A stretch of DNA of 59,328 nt from an uncultured Treponema sp. (GTDB lineage: Bacteria; Spirochaetota; Spirochaetia; Treponematales; Treponemataceae): contig CALDWC010000028.1 in the NCBI GenBank assembly GCA_937923945.1, forward strand, positions 1 to 59,328. The letters run 5' to 3'. Below, piece after piece: positions 8,072-16,867 of the stretch; positions within the stretch are counted from its first letter, which is position 1, and every line of letters begins with the position of its first letter. Made by a program: the position numbers and the translations under genes. Below the pieces are notes generated by a model. That model did no database searches. It saw only the letters and a list, made by a program, of their open reading frames with translations, and was not told the DNA's origin.

Positions 8072-8584
8072 ATGAAAAAGATTTTTGGTGTTTTGGTGTT
8101 TTCACTTGTTTGTTTGGCAGCCTTTCCGCAGGAGGATGGTTTCCCACCTATAAACTACTTTTATCACAGTGATGGAATCTGTATAACACTCCATGGTGAA
8201 ACATTTTATTCTTCTAAGGCATTACGAGCCTCTTTCAAGGAGCAGGACGGCTATGCAATGGTGAATGATCGGAAATTCCATTATTGGTTATATGATACAT
8301 ACTCAAAGCATAAGGGTGACGGTGACTTTATTATAAACAAAGTCATCCCGAAATGGGTTGAGCGGCTCGGATATGTTATTGATTTTGATAATATTGAAAT
8401 TTTTAAGCCGAACACTAATTTGGCAAACTCCGTTAAAATGTTAATGCGGCAGCGTGGCTGTGATATCAGTGCTACCTTAGTTACAAAGGAAAACGATAAC
8501 GTTTCTTATGATTATGTTATTATCAATAATTACGATGCCGCCAAAAAGGAATACTATAGTATTCTCTATCCGTTATATAAATAG
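8072..8584 (+). CDS. Hypothetical secreted protein
   Basis: A 170-residue protein with a typical signal peptide (MKKIFGVLVFSLVCLAAFPQ) and a TTAGGAG box before the ATG. The mature part is rich in aromatic residues and has no family I recognise. It follows the damaged membrane-anchored gene by 52 nt and precedes the YD-repeat gene, so it may belong to a set of small exported proteins in this accessory stretch. Confidence 0.65.
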   Translation: MKKIFGVLVFSLVCLAAFPQEDGFPPINYFYHSDGICITLHGETFYSSKALRASFKEQDGYAMVNDRKFHYWLYDTYSKHKGDGDFIINKVIPKWVERLGYVIDFDNIEIFKPNTNLANSVKMLMRQRGCDISATLVTKENDNVSYDYVIINNYDAAKKEYYSILYPLYK

Positions 8585-8670
8585 CGAAAGAGGAAGATAT
8601 ATTAAGGAATAGCAAAAAGAAAAAGGAAGTAAGGTTCGTTTTGTAATTTTTATAAACGGATAAAATAAAC

Positions 8671-8729
8671 GAAAATATTTTTATAAATGCTTGAAGCAAA
8701 ATTTTTTAGTAGGAGAGATAAATTTTATG
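8671..8729 (+). repeat. 59-bp leader repeat, copy A
   Basis: Begins GAAAATATTTTTATAAATGC and ends with GGAGAGATAAATTTT and the ATG of the YD-repeat gene. It is nearly identical to 10374-10432, which also ends at an ATG. It holds a possible -10 box (TATAAA) and the ribosome-binding site. The sequences diverge right after the start codons. Confidence 0.85.
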
Positions 8730-9410
8730 AAAAATTTTACAAAAAAAATTATCGGGGCAGTATTGCTGAGTGTAATCGGCTTTACGCTTTTTGCGGAAGA
8801 AATTAAAGAAAAAGTATACTTGGAAGTTGAAATTGACGGGAAAATACAGGGTAAATGGTTTCATTTTTTTGAGCTCGTCGAATATGATAGAAACAGTAAT
8901 AAGGTTTATGAGAAAAGCCTGTATACTGGGGAATTGTGGAATGAATACGATAAAAACGGCAATCTGATTCATCAAAAATGGTCGGATGGAGAAGAATGGT
9001 GGTATGAATACGATAAAAACGGCAATATGATTCATGACAAAAGGTTGGATGGAAAAGAATACTGGTATGAATATAATAAAAACGGAAATATGATTCATAA
9101 GAAAAACTCGACTGGAGTAATCGAATATTGGTATGAATACGATAAAAATGGAAATATGACTTATCGAACAATGCCTGACTTGTCGGAATCTTGGTATGAA
9201 TATGATAAAAATGGAAATGTGATTTATTGGAAAAACTGGGAGGGACATTATAAAGTCTTGGGTGAATGGTGGTATGAATATAAATGGGATAAAAACGGTA
9301 ATTTGATACAGCAAAAAGACAGTGACGGCACTATTTATATTCATATCCTTGAATACTGGGATGACGGTAAAACCCTCAAAAAGGATATTACGTACTGCTG
9401 TTACAAATAG
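8727..9410 (+). CDS. Secreted YD-repeat protein
   Basis: A 227-residue protein with a signal peptide (FTKKIIGAVLLSVIGFTLFA). About six tandem units of about 21 residues follow, each reading WYEYDKNGNMIHxKxxDG. They resemble the YD units of RHS proteins and wall-associated repeats. Units extend from about 8878 to 9320 with a DNA period near 63 bp. There is no RHS core or toxin domain, so this is a short orphan repeat protein of unknown role. The start at 8727 has AGGAGAG upstream. Near-identical repeats make unit gain and loss likely. Confidence 0.7.
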   Translation: MKNFTKKIIGAVLLSVIGFTLFAEEIKEKVYLEVEIDGKIQGKWFHFFELVEYDRNSNKVYEKSLYTGELWNEYDKNGNLIHQKWSDGEEWWYEYDKNGNMIHDKRLDGKEYWYEYNKNGNMIHKKNSTGVIEYWYEYDKNGNMTYRTMPDLSESWYEYDKNGNVIYWKNWEGHYKVLGEWWYEYKWDKNGNLIQQKDSDGTIYIHILEYWDDGKTLKKDITYCCYK

Positions 9411-9463
9411 AATACCTTTACTAAAATAAATATTCCACATAATGTGTGAAAGCGAGGGGTATT

Positions 9464-10360
9464 ATGAAAACGGACAGTAACATAACTTCAGAAGTAAAAT
9501 CAGCTTTTGAAAGATGGATGGTAGATGTGTATGGAGGAAACTTGGAAATAACAAGCACAAAATCCTATGCATCTGCACTCAACCGTATTACGGATCACCG
9601 CTTTGAACATACAAAAGAAGGCTTTGATCTTTACGATATTCGACATTATTATGATTGGCAATCTAAAACGCTCGATTTTCAGAAGCTGGAAAAGATACGA
9701 GATGACTATGATACAAGTGGTAAATTTGCCGACTTTGGACATGAAGGACATGGTACCATACGGGCTGCAATAAAAAAATACTATGAGTTTTGCAGCGGAA
9801 ATCGACGGCAGCTGTTATGTATTTTACAGAATAATACATCCGGTATCGGTGCCGGTCAACAAAGTGGAAACTATGGAAGCGTTCCTGCCGAACAAGCAAA
9901 AGTGATTTTAGCAAGTGCTTGCAATGAAATGGGAACCGTTGTAAAAAAACATATCGAAAAGCTCAATGAATTGATCGATACAACAGGCGGTAATAGTATT
10001 GAACTTGTTACATCTCAGGAACGAGATTCTAAAACTAATTGTCAAGCTGTCCGGTATCAAAATATGAAAGTCGGTAAGATTACACAAAATATTTTCATAC
10101 CGTTATTAAACGGGAAAACAATTCCCGACAATGTACTGCAGTACTTACAAGATAAAGATTATTCAAAACAGCAATTTGATATCAATTACCCTCTTTTAGT
10201 AAAATTGTCGAATGCTCTTGCAAAGGTACCATCACATTATTACAAAAGACGGAGAATAACAATGAATGGGGAATATTTTGCAGTTTGTTGTGAATGGTAT
10301 GAATGGAATAAAAAATATTTAATTAAGTGGATGCAAGAATTTAAAAATAAATACAGTTAG
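9464..10360 (+). CDS. Hypothetical protein, possible N-terminal SAM-like domain
   Basis: A 298-residue soluble protein. The first 100 residues (FERWMVDVYGGN, KSYASALNRI, LYDIRHYYDW) look like the helical N-terminal region of phage-integrase or nuclease-associated proteins, but no catalytic motif follows. The C-terminal part (FIPLLNGKTIPDNVLQYL, YYKRRRITMNGEYFAVC) is unfamiliar. The start is the ATG at 9464 with GAGGGG upstream. A remnant of an accessory element is possible; I assign no function. Confidence 0.5.
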   Translation: MKTDSNITSEVKSAFERWMVDVYGGNLEITSTKSYASALNRITDHRFEHTKEGFDLYDIRHYYDWQSKTLDFQKLEKIRDDYDTSGKFADFGHEGHGTIRAAIKKYYEFCSGNRRQLLCILQNNTSGIGAGQQSGNYGSVPAEQAKVILASACNEMGTVVKKHIEKLNELIDTTGGNSIELVTSQERDSKTNCQAVRYQNMKVGKITQNIFIPLLNGKTIPDNVLQYLQDKDYSKQQFDINYPLLVKLSNALAKVPSHYYKRRRITMNGEYFAVCCEWYEWNKKYLIKWMQEFKNKYS

Positions 10361-10373
10361 GGACTATAATTTT

Positions 10374-10432
10374 GAAAATATTTTTATAAATGCTTGAAGC
10401 AAAATTTTTTTAATGGAGAGATAAATTTATGG
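10374..10432 (+). repeat. 59-bp leader repeat, copy B
   Basis: Matches copy A at 8671-8729 except for a few bases near its end. It carries the same GGAGAGATAAATTT leading into an ATG, here that of the broken zinc-ribbon ORF. The two copies bracket about 1.65 kb, as expected after duplication of a gene and its leader. Confidence 0.85.
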
Positions 10433-10523
10433 AACAAAAAACCTTATGTCAAAAATGCGGAGCGAAATCGAGGAAGAAAAACTAGCCGCATATTTGAAAA
10501 GCCTTGCGGATAAAAAAGAATAG
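10430..10523 (+). pseudogene. Frameshifted small zinc-ribbon protein
   Basis: From the ATG at 10430 the frame reads MEQKTLCQKCGAKSRKKN-stop. Shifting one base after the CxxCG motif gives CQKCGAEIEEEKLAAYLKSLADKKE-stop, ending at 10523. CxxCGAEI is the usual start of a zinc ribbon, so a single-base deletion near 10465 explains both halves. The intact product would be about 32 residues, possibly itself the N-terminus of a longer lost gene. Confidence 0.5.
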
Positions 10524-10536
10524 TTTTGGAGACTTG

Positions 10537-10827
10537 ATGGATAAAACTTTACAAGATGCAGTTTTTTCAGTGTTCTACGGCGGGATTGTCGGTGATGCAA
10601 TCGGTGTACCCTATGAATTTCAACAGCGTGGCGACTTCCATGCGGAAACAATGATCGGTTACGGTACTTATGATCAGCCGCCGGGAACATGGTCTGATGA
10701 TACATCCCTTACGCTGTGCCTTATCAAAAACAATATCGAAGCAAAGCCGTTTTTATTATCGCCGTTATATGTAACATCGCACTTTTACTATTCTTTAAAT
10801 ATGCAAACTTTTTTATACGGAATGTAA
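10537..10827 (+). pseudogene. Truncated ADP-ribosylglycohydrolase
   Basis: The first about 75 residues match the N-terminus of the DraG/ARH family, which removes ADP-ribose from proteins: FYGGIVGDAIGVPYEF and GYGTYDQPPGTWSDDTSLTLCL, the latter holding the metal-binding Asp-Asp-Thr. After NNIEAKPF the sequence leaves the family and stops at 96 residues, against about 300 normally. The C-terminal metal-binding segment is absent, so it should be inactive. Start at 10537 with TTGGAG upstream. Confidence 0.7.
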
Positions 10828-10901
10828 ACGCAATATTCGGTACAAATATACTTTTAATTGAACGATTCTAAAACCCACTGGATAAGTTTTCCGCTTTGGA
10901 G

Positions 10902-10907
10902 TATACT
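10902..10907 (+). promoter_or_regulatory. -10 box 6 nt before the exporter start
   Basis: TATACT, then 6 nt (GGGCGG), then the ATG at 10914. TGGATA lies about 17 bp further upstream as a weak -35. The spacing predicts a leaderless mRNA, as for several other genes here. Confidence 0.45.
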
Positions 10908-10913
10908 GGGCGG

Positions 10914-12749
10914 ATGTTTAAATTTTTAAAAAAATTCAAAGGCTTTTTCCGCGCGCATGCAATGCACTATACGATTGGAATTTTCTTTTTGATGTTTGTC
11001 GATATTGTGCAGCTCTATGTGCCGGAAATTCTTCGGAACGTAACAAATGAATTTGAAGCGGGAGTTTTAACGCAGCGGCGGCTCGGATATTTTGCACTGC
11101 TGATAATAGCAGTCGGAGCGGCGACCGCTATCGGACGTTTTATTTGGCGGTACTGCATTGTCGGATCTGCACGTGAACTGGAATACGCCATACGAGATTC
11201 TTTTTTCAAAAAGCTTTTAACGCTTTCGCAAAACTTTTTTGCATACAATAAAACAGGCGCGTTGATGGCGCTTGCAACAAATGATGTCAACGCAATCCGC
11301 ATGGCGGCATTTGACGGCATCATTATGGCGGTTGATTCAACGTTTATGCTGGTTGCGGTAATCGTTAAAATGGTGTTCAACGCAAACCTGCGTTTAACGA
11401 TAATTGCGCTGTGCATTGTTCCTTTTTTGGTTACGTTCGTTACCTTGTTCGGACGGAAAATGCACCGAGCGTTTAAGCGGGCGCAGGAATCATACAGCGG
11501 CTTGACGGACGTAACGCAGGAAATTTTTTCGGGAATCCGTGTTGTAAAAGGTTTTTCACAGGATGCGGAATATGGAGAAAAATTTCAAAAAGCAAATACA
11601 CATAACTACGAGTGTAATATCACAATGGCTTTGCTTCGATCCCTCTTTCGTCCGGTGATTATGGCGATGTCGGCGATCAGTTTTTTGTTGGTACTGTTTT
11701 TTGGCGGCAATGCGGTCGTCTCGGGAGAAATACAATTGGGCGATTTTGTTGCGTTCAATATGTATTTGCAGTTGATGCTCTGGCCGCTGATGGCATTCGG
11801 TATGGTCGTGAATGTAATGCAGCGCGGCGTTGCGTCAATGGAGCGAATCGACGCACTGCTTTCGGAAATTCCTGAAATTATCGACCCGCAGCCGAATGCG
11901 GAACCGGAACGCATTGCACAGCGGATTGAATTTGCCGATGTTTCGTTTTCATATCCGAATGCAAAAGAGCCGGCACTCAAGCATATTTCGTTTGTTGCGG
12001 AAAAAAATAAATCGCTGGCGATTATCGGTACAACCGGTTCCGGCAAAAGTACTGTCATCAATTTGATTTTGCGCATGTACGATTTACCGGGTGCTGATAG
12101 CGGACGCATTTTAGTTGACGGCAAACCGATTGATACCGTTTCGCTGAAAAATTTACGGGAAAGCATTGCCGTTGTTCCGCAAGAAAGTTTTTTATTTTCA
12201 CGCACGATTAATGACAATATCGCATTTTCATACGAGTTTCCTGAGGATACAATGGCGCAGCAAAAAAAATTCACCTATGAGTACTTTGATACTTCGGAGC
12301 GTTTCTCACCGGAGCTTTTAGCTGATATTCAGGAAGCGGCAAAAATAGCAGACATTCATGATAATATTTTATACTTTGAAAAATCGTACAATACCGTTTT
12401 GGGGGAACGCGGAGTTACACTTTCCGGCGGACAAAAACAGCGGACTTCACTTGCGCGGGCAATTTTGAAAAAGCCTGAAATTTTAATTTTAGATGATAGC
12501 TTTTCCGCTGTTGATACCGAAACGGAAAAAAATATTCTGGATAACTTAAAAACATATTCCGCCGGTTGCGGTTTAATTATGATCAGTCACCGCATTTCAA
12601 CGGTGAAAAACTGCGATGAAATTTTAGTGATGGATGACGGAGCAATTATCGAACGCGGTAACGACACAACGCTGATGGCGCAAAAGGGCAAATACTACGA
12701 AATTGCACTGCAGCAAAAACTGGAAGATGAACTGAAGGAGAGCGAATGA
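10914..12749 (+). CDS. ABC exporter subunit with degenerate Walker B
   Basis: A half-transporter of 611 residues: six membrane helices (residues about 1-300) and a nucleotide-binding domain. Walker A is GTTGSGKST, the signature LSGGQKQR is intact, and Walker B reads ILILDDSFSAVD, so the catalytic Glu is Asp. That is the pattern of the non-hydrolysing half in heterodimeric type IV exporters (TM287/288, BmrCD). A 30-residue insertion after the Q-loop (FPEDTMAQQKKFTYEYFDTSE) is unusual. Its stop overlaps the partner gene's ATG by 4 nt. I prefer ATG 10914 over the in-frame TTG at 10896. Substrate unknown. Confidence 0.9.
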   Translation: MFKFLKKFKGFFRAHAMHYTIGIFFLMFVDIVQLYVPEILRNVTNEFEAGVLTQRRLGYFALLIIAVGAATAIGRFIWRYCIVGSARELEYAIRDSFFKKLLTLSQNFFAYNKTGALMALATNDVNAIRMAAFDGIIMAVDSTFMLVAVIVKMVFNANLRLTIIALCIVPFLVTFVTLFGRKMHRAFKRAQESYSGLTDVTQEIFSGIRVVKGFSQDAEYGEKFQKANTHNYECNITMALLRSLFRPVIMAMSAISFLLVLFFGGNAVVSGEIQLGDFVAFNMYLQLMLWPLMAFGMVVNVMQRGVASMERIDALLSEIPEIIDPQPNAEPERIAQRIEFADVSFSYPNAKEPALKHISFVAEKNKSLAIIGTTGSGKSTVINLILRMYDLPGADSGRILVDGKPIDTVSLKNLRESIAVVPQESFLFSRTINDNIAFSYEFPEDTMAQQKKFTYEYFDTSERFSPELLADIQEAAKIADIHDNILYFEKSYNTVLGERGVTLSGGQKQRTSLARAILKKPEILILDDSFSAVDTETEKNILDNLKTYSAGCGLIMISHRISTVKNCDEILVMDDGAIIERGNDTTLMAQKGKYYEIALQQKLEDELKESE

Positions 12750-14743
12750 TTGACCGACATACCGATACCGTAAAACCGACGAAAAGAACGTTTTGGCGGC
12801 TGCTCAGTTATGCAAAGCCGCATGCTTTTTTGATTGTGCTGTCGCTTATTTTTATGATGATTGCGACCGGTTTAAATAACTTTCGCCCGCGTATTTTACA
12901 AATGACGATTGACGATTATCTCACCGGTTTTAAAGATGAGTTGGTAAAAAATGAAGGTGAGTTTTCAACCGATGTGGTATTCCGCAATGAAAACTATACA
13001 TACGTTACGCGTTTAACCGAAGCGCATGCTGCCGCATGTGCAAGCCGTCCGCATTTTTCGCTTCGGCAAAGTGAAAACGGTTTTGTGTTTTATCAAGTCG
13101 GTAATGAGCAGTTTACACCGGTGCTGCTTTCAGCGGATGAGTACGCGCTGTTTCGTCAAAAAGATTTTACCGGCATCAAAAAAATGTCGCTGTTTTTTTT
13201 ACTGGTTATTGTCGGTACCGTTATTTTTAATGTGGTACAGTCTTTTATTTTAAATATGACCAGTCAGAAAATTGTTTTTCAAATCCGCAACGAACTTTTT
13301 ACGCACATTGAAAGCCGCTCTCTTTCGTACTTTGATGCAAACCCGATCGGTAAACTGCTCACCCGTGTTACGAACGATACGGAAAGTTTAAACGATATGT
13401 ACGTGAACGTATTAGCCGGCTCGATTTCAAACATGTTTGAAATCGGTATTGTCATGGTTATGATGATACAGTTGAACGTGCGTATTGCATGTATGTCGTT
13501 TTCCGTTATACCGTTTATTTTTTTGTTTGCTATGATTTTCCGAAAATACATCCGTGAAATCAACCGCAAATCAAAAGCACAAATCGGAAGAATCAACGCA
13601 TCGTTGAATGAATACATCACCGGAATGAAAATCGTGCAAATGTTTGCTCGTGAAAAAAAAGCCTATGCGCATTTTGATCAACTGAACGCGGGATACCTCC
13701 ATTTACGAAAACGAGGAATCGTAATCCGTGCGATTTTTCGTCCCTCGGTTGAAATGCTTCGTTCGATTGCAATTGCGCTGTTGATTTATTTTGCGGCAGG
13801 CGATGCGCTGCGCGGTATTATTCCGTTCGGTGTGTTCTATGCGTTCACGGAATACATCGGTCGTTTTTTTGCTCCGGTACTTGAGTTGACGGAAACGTTC
13901 GATATCATTCAGGATGCTATGGCTTCAAGCGAACGCATTTTTGCGATTCTCGACGATGACACGGAAATTAAAAATCCCGAAAATCCGAAATATCTTTCGG
14001 ACGTAAAAGGCAAGATTGAATTCCGCAATGTCAGCTTTTCGTATGACGGGGTGACCAAAGTTTTGGACGACATCAGTTTTACGATGATGCCCGGACAGTT
14101 TTTTGCCTTTGTCGGTGAAACCGGCGCCGGTAAATCGACGATTATGAATTTAATTACCCGGATGTACGACATCGACGAAGGTGAAATTTTAATTGATGAT
14201 GTGAACATCAAAGATTTACGCAAAGAGGATTTACGCAAAATTGTTGCAACGGTGCAGCAGGATGTGTTTCTTTTTACCGGCACGATTCGTGACAACATTG
14301 TGCTTGAAAATAAAACCATCACCGATGCGCAAATGAGAGCGGTTGCACACTATGTCAACGCGTCACACTTTATCGAAAAGTTACCGCAGCAATACGATGA
14401 GCCGGTGATGGAACGAGGGGCGACGCTTTCAAACGGGGAGCGTCAACTCCTTGCGTTTGCACGAACACTTGCGGCGCGCCCGAGCATTTTAATTTTGGAC
14501 GAAGCAACTTCAAGTATCGACACGGAAATGGAGCTTTTAATTCAAGACGCACTTGCGAAAATTCTCCACGACCACACCGGTATTTCGGTCGCTCACCGTC
14601 TCTCGACGATTCAACACGCCGATAAAATTATTGTAATGCACAAAGGTAAAATAGCCGAAAGCGGCACTCACGAAGAACTTTTGCAACGGCGCGGTTTATA
14701 CTACAATTTGTATCGTCTGCAATTCCGCGAAAAAATAAATTGA
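12746..14743 (+). CDS. ABC exporter subunit with catalytic Walker B and external domain
   Basis: The partner half-transporter, 665 residues. Walker A is GETGAGKST, Walker B ILILDEATSSID keeps the catalytic Glu, and the signature is altered to LSNGERQ. This complements the first subunit: one composite ATP site should be canonical and one degenerate. About 80 extra residues (roughly 50-130) lie between the first two membrane helices and face outside, as in BmrD. Such exporters move lipids, drugs or peptides; the substrate cannot be read here. A GC-rich hairpin follows the gene. Confidence 0.9.
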   Translation: MIDRHTDTVKPTKRTFWRLLSYAKPHAFLIVLSLIFMMIATGLNNFRPRILQMTIDDYLTGFKDELVKNEGEFSTDVVFRNENYTYVTRLTEAHAAACASRPHFSLRQSENGFVFYQVGNEQFTPVLLSADEYALFRQKDFTGIKKMSLFFLLVIVGTVIFNVVQSFILNMTSQKIVFQIRNELFTHIESRSLSYFDANPIGKLLTRVTNDTESLNDMYVNVLAGSISNMFEIGIVMVMMIQLNVRIACMSFSVIPFIFLFAMIFRKYIREINRKSKAQIGRINASLNEYITGMKIVQMFAREKKAYAHFDQLNAGYLHLRKRGIVIRAIFRPSVEMLRSIAIALLIYFAAGDALRGIIPFGVFYAFTEYIGRFFAPVLELTETFDIIQDAMASSERIFAILDDDTEIKNPENPKYLSDVKGKIEFRNVSFSYDGVTKVLDDISFTMMPGQFFAFVGETGAGKSTIMNLITRMYDIDEGEILIDDVNIKDLRKEDLRKIVATVQQDVFLFTGTIRDNIVLENKTITDAQMRAVAHYVNASHFIEKLPQQYDEPVMERGATLSNGERQLLAFARTLAARPSILILDEATSSIDTEMELLIQDALAKILHDHTGISVAHRLSTIQHADKIIVMHKGKIAESGTHEELLQRRGLYYNLYRLQFREKIN

Positions 14744-14780
14744 ACAGTTTTCTCTTTTTACACCGCATGCGTAAGTTTCG

Positions 14781-14798
14781 GGGCGGCATCCGCCGCCC
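14781..14798 (+). terminator. GC-rich hairpin after the exporter operon
   Basis: GGGCGGC, loop ATCC, GCCGCCC, then TTCTTG. It starts 38 bp after the stop of the second exporter gene. No full T tract, so moderate confidence. Confidence 0.6.
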
Positions 14799-14818
14799 TT
14801 CTTGTGTCAGGGGCTTTT

Positions 14819-14861
14819 GGAGACACTGATTAATTCAATCGAGCCTTTAATCAGCGTTTCC
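14819..14861 (-). mobile_element. 43-bp internal-deletion MITE with TTTT duplication
   Basis: The right end of the family (GGAGACACTGATTAATTC...) is joined directly to its left end (...TTTAATCAGCGTTTCC); the middle is missing. TTTT flanks both sides (14815-14818 and 14862-14865), a 4-bp target duplication. It lies between the exporter and the convergent AAA ATPase gene. Confidence 0.8.
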
Positions 14862-14883
14862 TTTTGGGCTTTGTATCGCTCCG

Positions 14884-16674
14884 CTATATTTCGCCGAGCA
14901 GCTGTTTCAGCTGATTGATTTCCGCAACGAGCGTCGCACGATCTTTGTTCTGGTACTTTTTCGGGATGAGTTCTTTACCGGTACATTCCAGCGTTGCAAC
15001 CAAATTCTGCAGCTCAATCTCGTGCGGATAGGTTGGCGGCAAAAAATCCCGAATCGTTTCCGTTAAATCCGACTCGGTTATCATAATGCGGTTTTCGCCG
15101 TTTGCATGCAGCCGCGCCCGCACCAAAATCGATTCAATGTCGGCACCGGAAACTTCAAACTTAATTGAGCGGACAATTTTTGCGAGATCAACGCCGGTCA
15201 GTTTCAGCTGTAACTTTCTTTGCAAAATTTCAAACAGCGCGATCTTTTCTTCGTTCGTGTCGGGATAAAACAGAGCAAGATGTTCTTCCGCCCGCCCCTG
15301 TCGTTTTAAGTCAATGGGCAAAAGATCGGGGCGGCAGGTGATTAAAAACCAAATGATTTTGCCGCGGTACTCCGTGTTTCCCATAAAGTTGGAAAGCTGC
15401 GAAAAAAACGCCGTTTGATTGGAATTACTTTTAGTGCCACGGCTGCCGCCAAGCATCACATCAGCTTCGTCAATCATTACGGCAACGGGCGCCATTGCTT
15501 TTAAAATATTCAAAATCCGTTCCAGTTTCGATTCGGTTGCACCGTCCATCACTGATGTGAGGTTGCCGATTTTTACCATCGGGATACCGATTTCATTCGC
15601 AAAAGCCGAAACCAAAAACGTTTTTCCCGTTCCGATTGCGCCTGAAACCAAATAGCCCATCGGCACTACTTCCGAGTGTCCGTCTTTAATTGCCTTTGCC
15701 GCCAAGCGGAGGCGCTTTTTTACAAAATCATTTCCGGCAACGTAGTCGAGCGTATGCTTAGTTTCAACAAAGGTCAGTAAACCGCCCGCATCCGCTTCAA
15801 TAATATCCTTTTTCTTTTGCGCGAGGTAGTCAAGTGTAATCGGCACTTGTGCCTGGTAAGCATCGGCGGTCAGCTGGTATAAATTGGTGAGGTTTAACCC
15901 CGCCGAAAGTTTTCCCAGCGCTTGAATGGAAACCCCGCGTGCCGTGTATAGAGCTAAATCCGGCTCAATTCCGTTTTTTAACGCGGCTAAATAGCCGGTG
16001 CGGATTTTTTCGTCCGGAAGCGGAATCGTAACTTTCGCCGTTGACGCGAGTGAAGCGAGCCGCGGGTTAATATCGTTAATATTTTCGGTAACCATAACGA
16101 TGGAAATATCGTGACGGATAAACATCGGCTCATTTGCCCAGCGGTTCAAGGTTACCAAGCAATAGCGGTCGGCTTCACTCAATGAATACATTTCACCGGC
16201 GGGAACAATTGTTTCGGCATAGTCCAAAATAAGCACAATACGGGTCGGATCGTTTTCATGCTGCTGATCATAGTAGGTTTGACGGAAAAACTTTTCAATG
16301 TAATCCAACGCTATCACCGGATCGTTTGAAAAAAAATTCACCGGATCCTCGTTCGGATAAATCCGCGACATAATTGTTTCATAGTTTTTTCGGTCCCGTT
16401 CAAAGGCAAAACTGATTCCCTGCGAACTGTCATAAAAAATAATAATGCCGTCATTTCCGAAAAGCACAGTCGAAATCCAATCTTTAATCGGTACGAAAAT
16501 AAAAGCGTTTGCATCATCGTCTCCGTATCTATACGGCAATAAATCACGAATGTTTCCCGATACAAAGTACAAGTTGACCGTCTTTGCACAATATTTTAAT
16601 GAAAGTTCCTGTCCCCAGTCAGGCATATTTTGGATATATTCTAAATTCTGCTCAACTAATGTTTTATCAGCCAT
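14884..16674 (-). CDS. Double-AAA ATPase with one inactive domain
   Basis: A 596-residue cytoplasmic ATPase. The first half (residues about 40-270) has AAA-like segments (RIVLILDYAETIVPAGE as a Walker B-like strand) but no Walker A. The second half has a full set: GAIGTGKT (Walker A), VAVMIDEADVMLGG (Walker B) and WFLITCRPDLLP (sensor 1). A dead AAA in front of a live one resembles Ycf46-type proteins, but that link is only by architecture. A GGGGGAA box precedes the ATG. It has its own promoter region, and no neighbour suggests a substrate. Confidence 0.75.
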   Translation of the reverse strand: MADKTLVEQNLEYIQNMPDWGQELSLKYCAKTVNLYFVSGNIRDLLPYRYGDDDANAFIFVPIKDWISTVLFGNDGIIIFYDSSQGISFAFERDRKNYETIMSRIYPNEDPVNFFSNDPVIALDYIEKFFRQTYYDQQHENDPTRIVLILDYAETIVPAGEMYSLSEADRYCLVTLNRWANEPMFIRHDISIVMVTENINDINPRLASLASTAKVTIPLPDEKIRTGYLAALKNGIEPDLALYTARGVSIQALGKLSAGLNLTNLYQLTADAYQAQVPITLDYLAQKKKDIIEADAGGLLTFVETKHTLDYVAGNDFVKKRLRLAAKAIKDGHSEVVPMGYLVSGAIGTGKTFLVSAFANEIGIPMVKIGNLTSVMDGATESKLERILNILKAMAPVAVMIDEADVMLGGSRGTKSNSNQTAFFSQLSNFMGNTEYRGKIIWFLITCRPDLLPIDLKRQGRAEEHLALFYPDTNEEKIALFEILQRKLQLKLTGVDLAKIVRSIKFEVSGADIESILVRARLHANGENRIMITESDLTETIRDFLPPTYPHEIELQNLVATLECTGKELIPKKYQNKDRATLVAEINQLKQLLGEI

Positions 16675-16867
16675 TGTTCCCCCATTTCACTATAGCGGTA
16701 AATACAAAAAAAAGCAATCCGTTACCATTTCCATCGAAATGTAGCTTCATAAAAGCAGCCTAAAATTTTTCTTTAGTAAAAAAACGTTAAAAAGTAACCT
16801 GACCTCATTAATTTTGTTTTTAAGATACATTATAAAACTGATATTACTCATTTGGTAAGGGGATTTT

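Noticed and set aside
8706..9440. Long minus-strand open frame (244 codons) opposite the YD-repeat gene
   Set aside because: It arises from the repeated codons of the plus-strand gene; the product is an artificial Phe/Ile-rich repeat without a start context.
11606..12274. Long open frames opposite the ABC exporter and other conserved genes
   Set aside because: They lie inside genes with clear motifs on the other strand and show no start signals or family resemblance.
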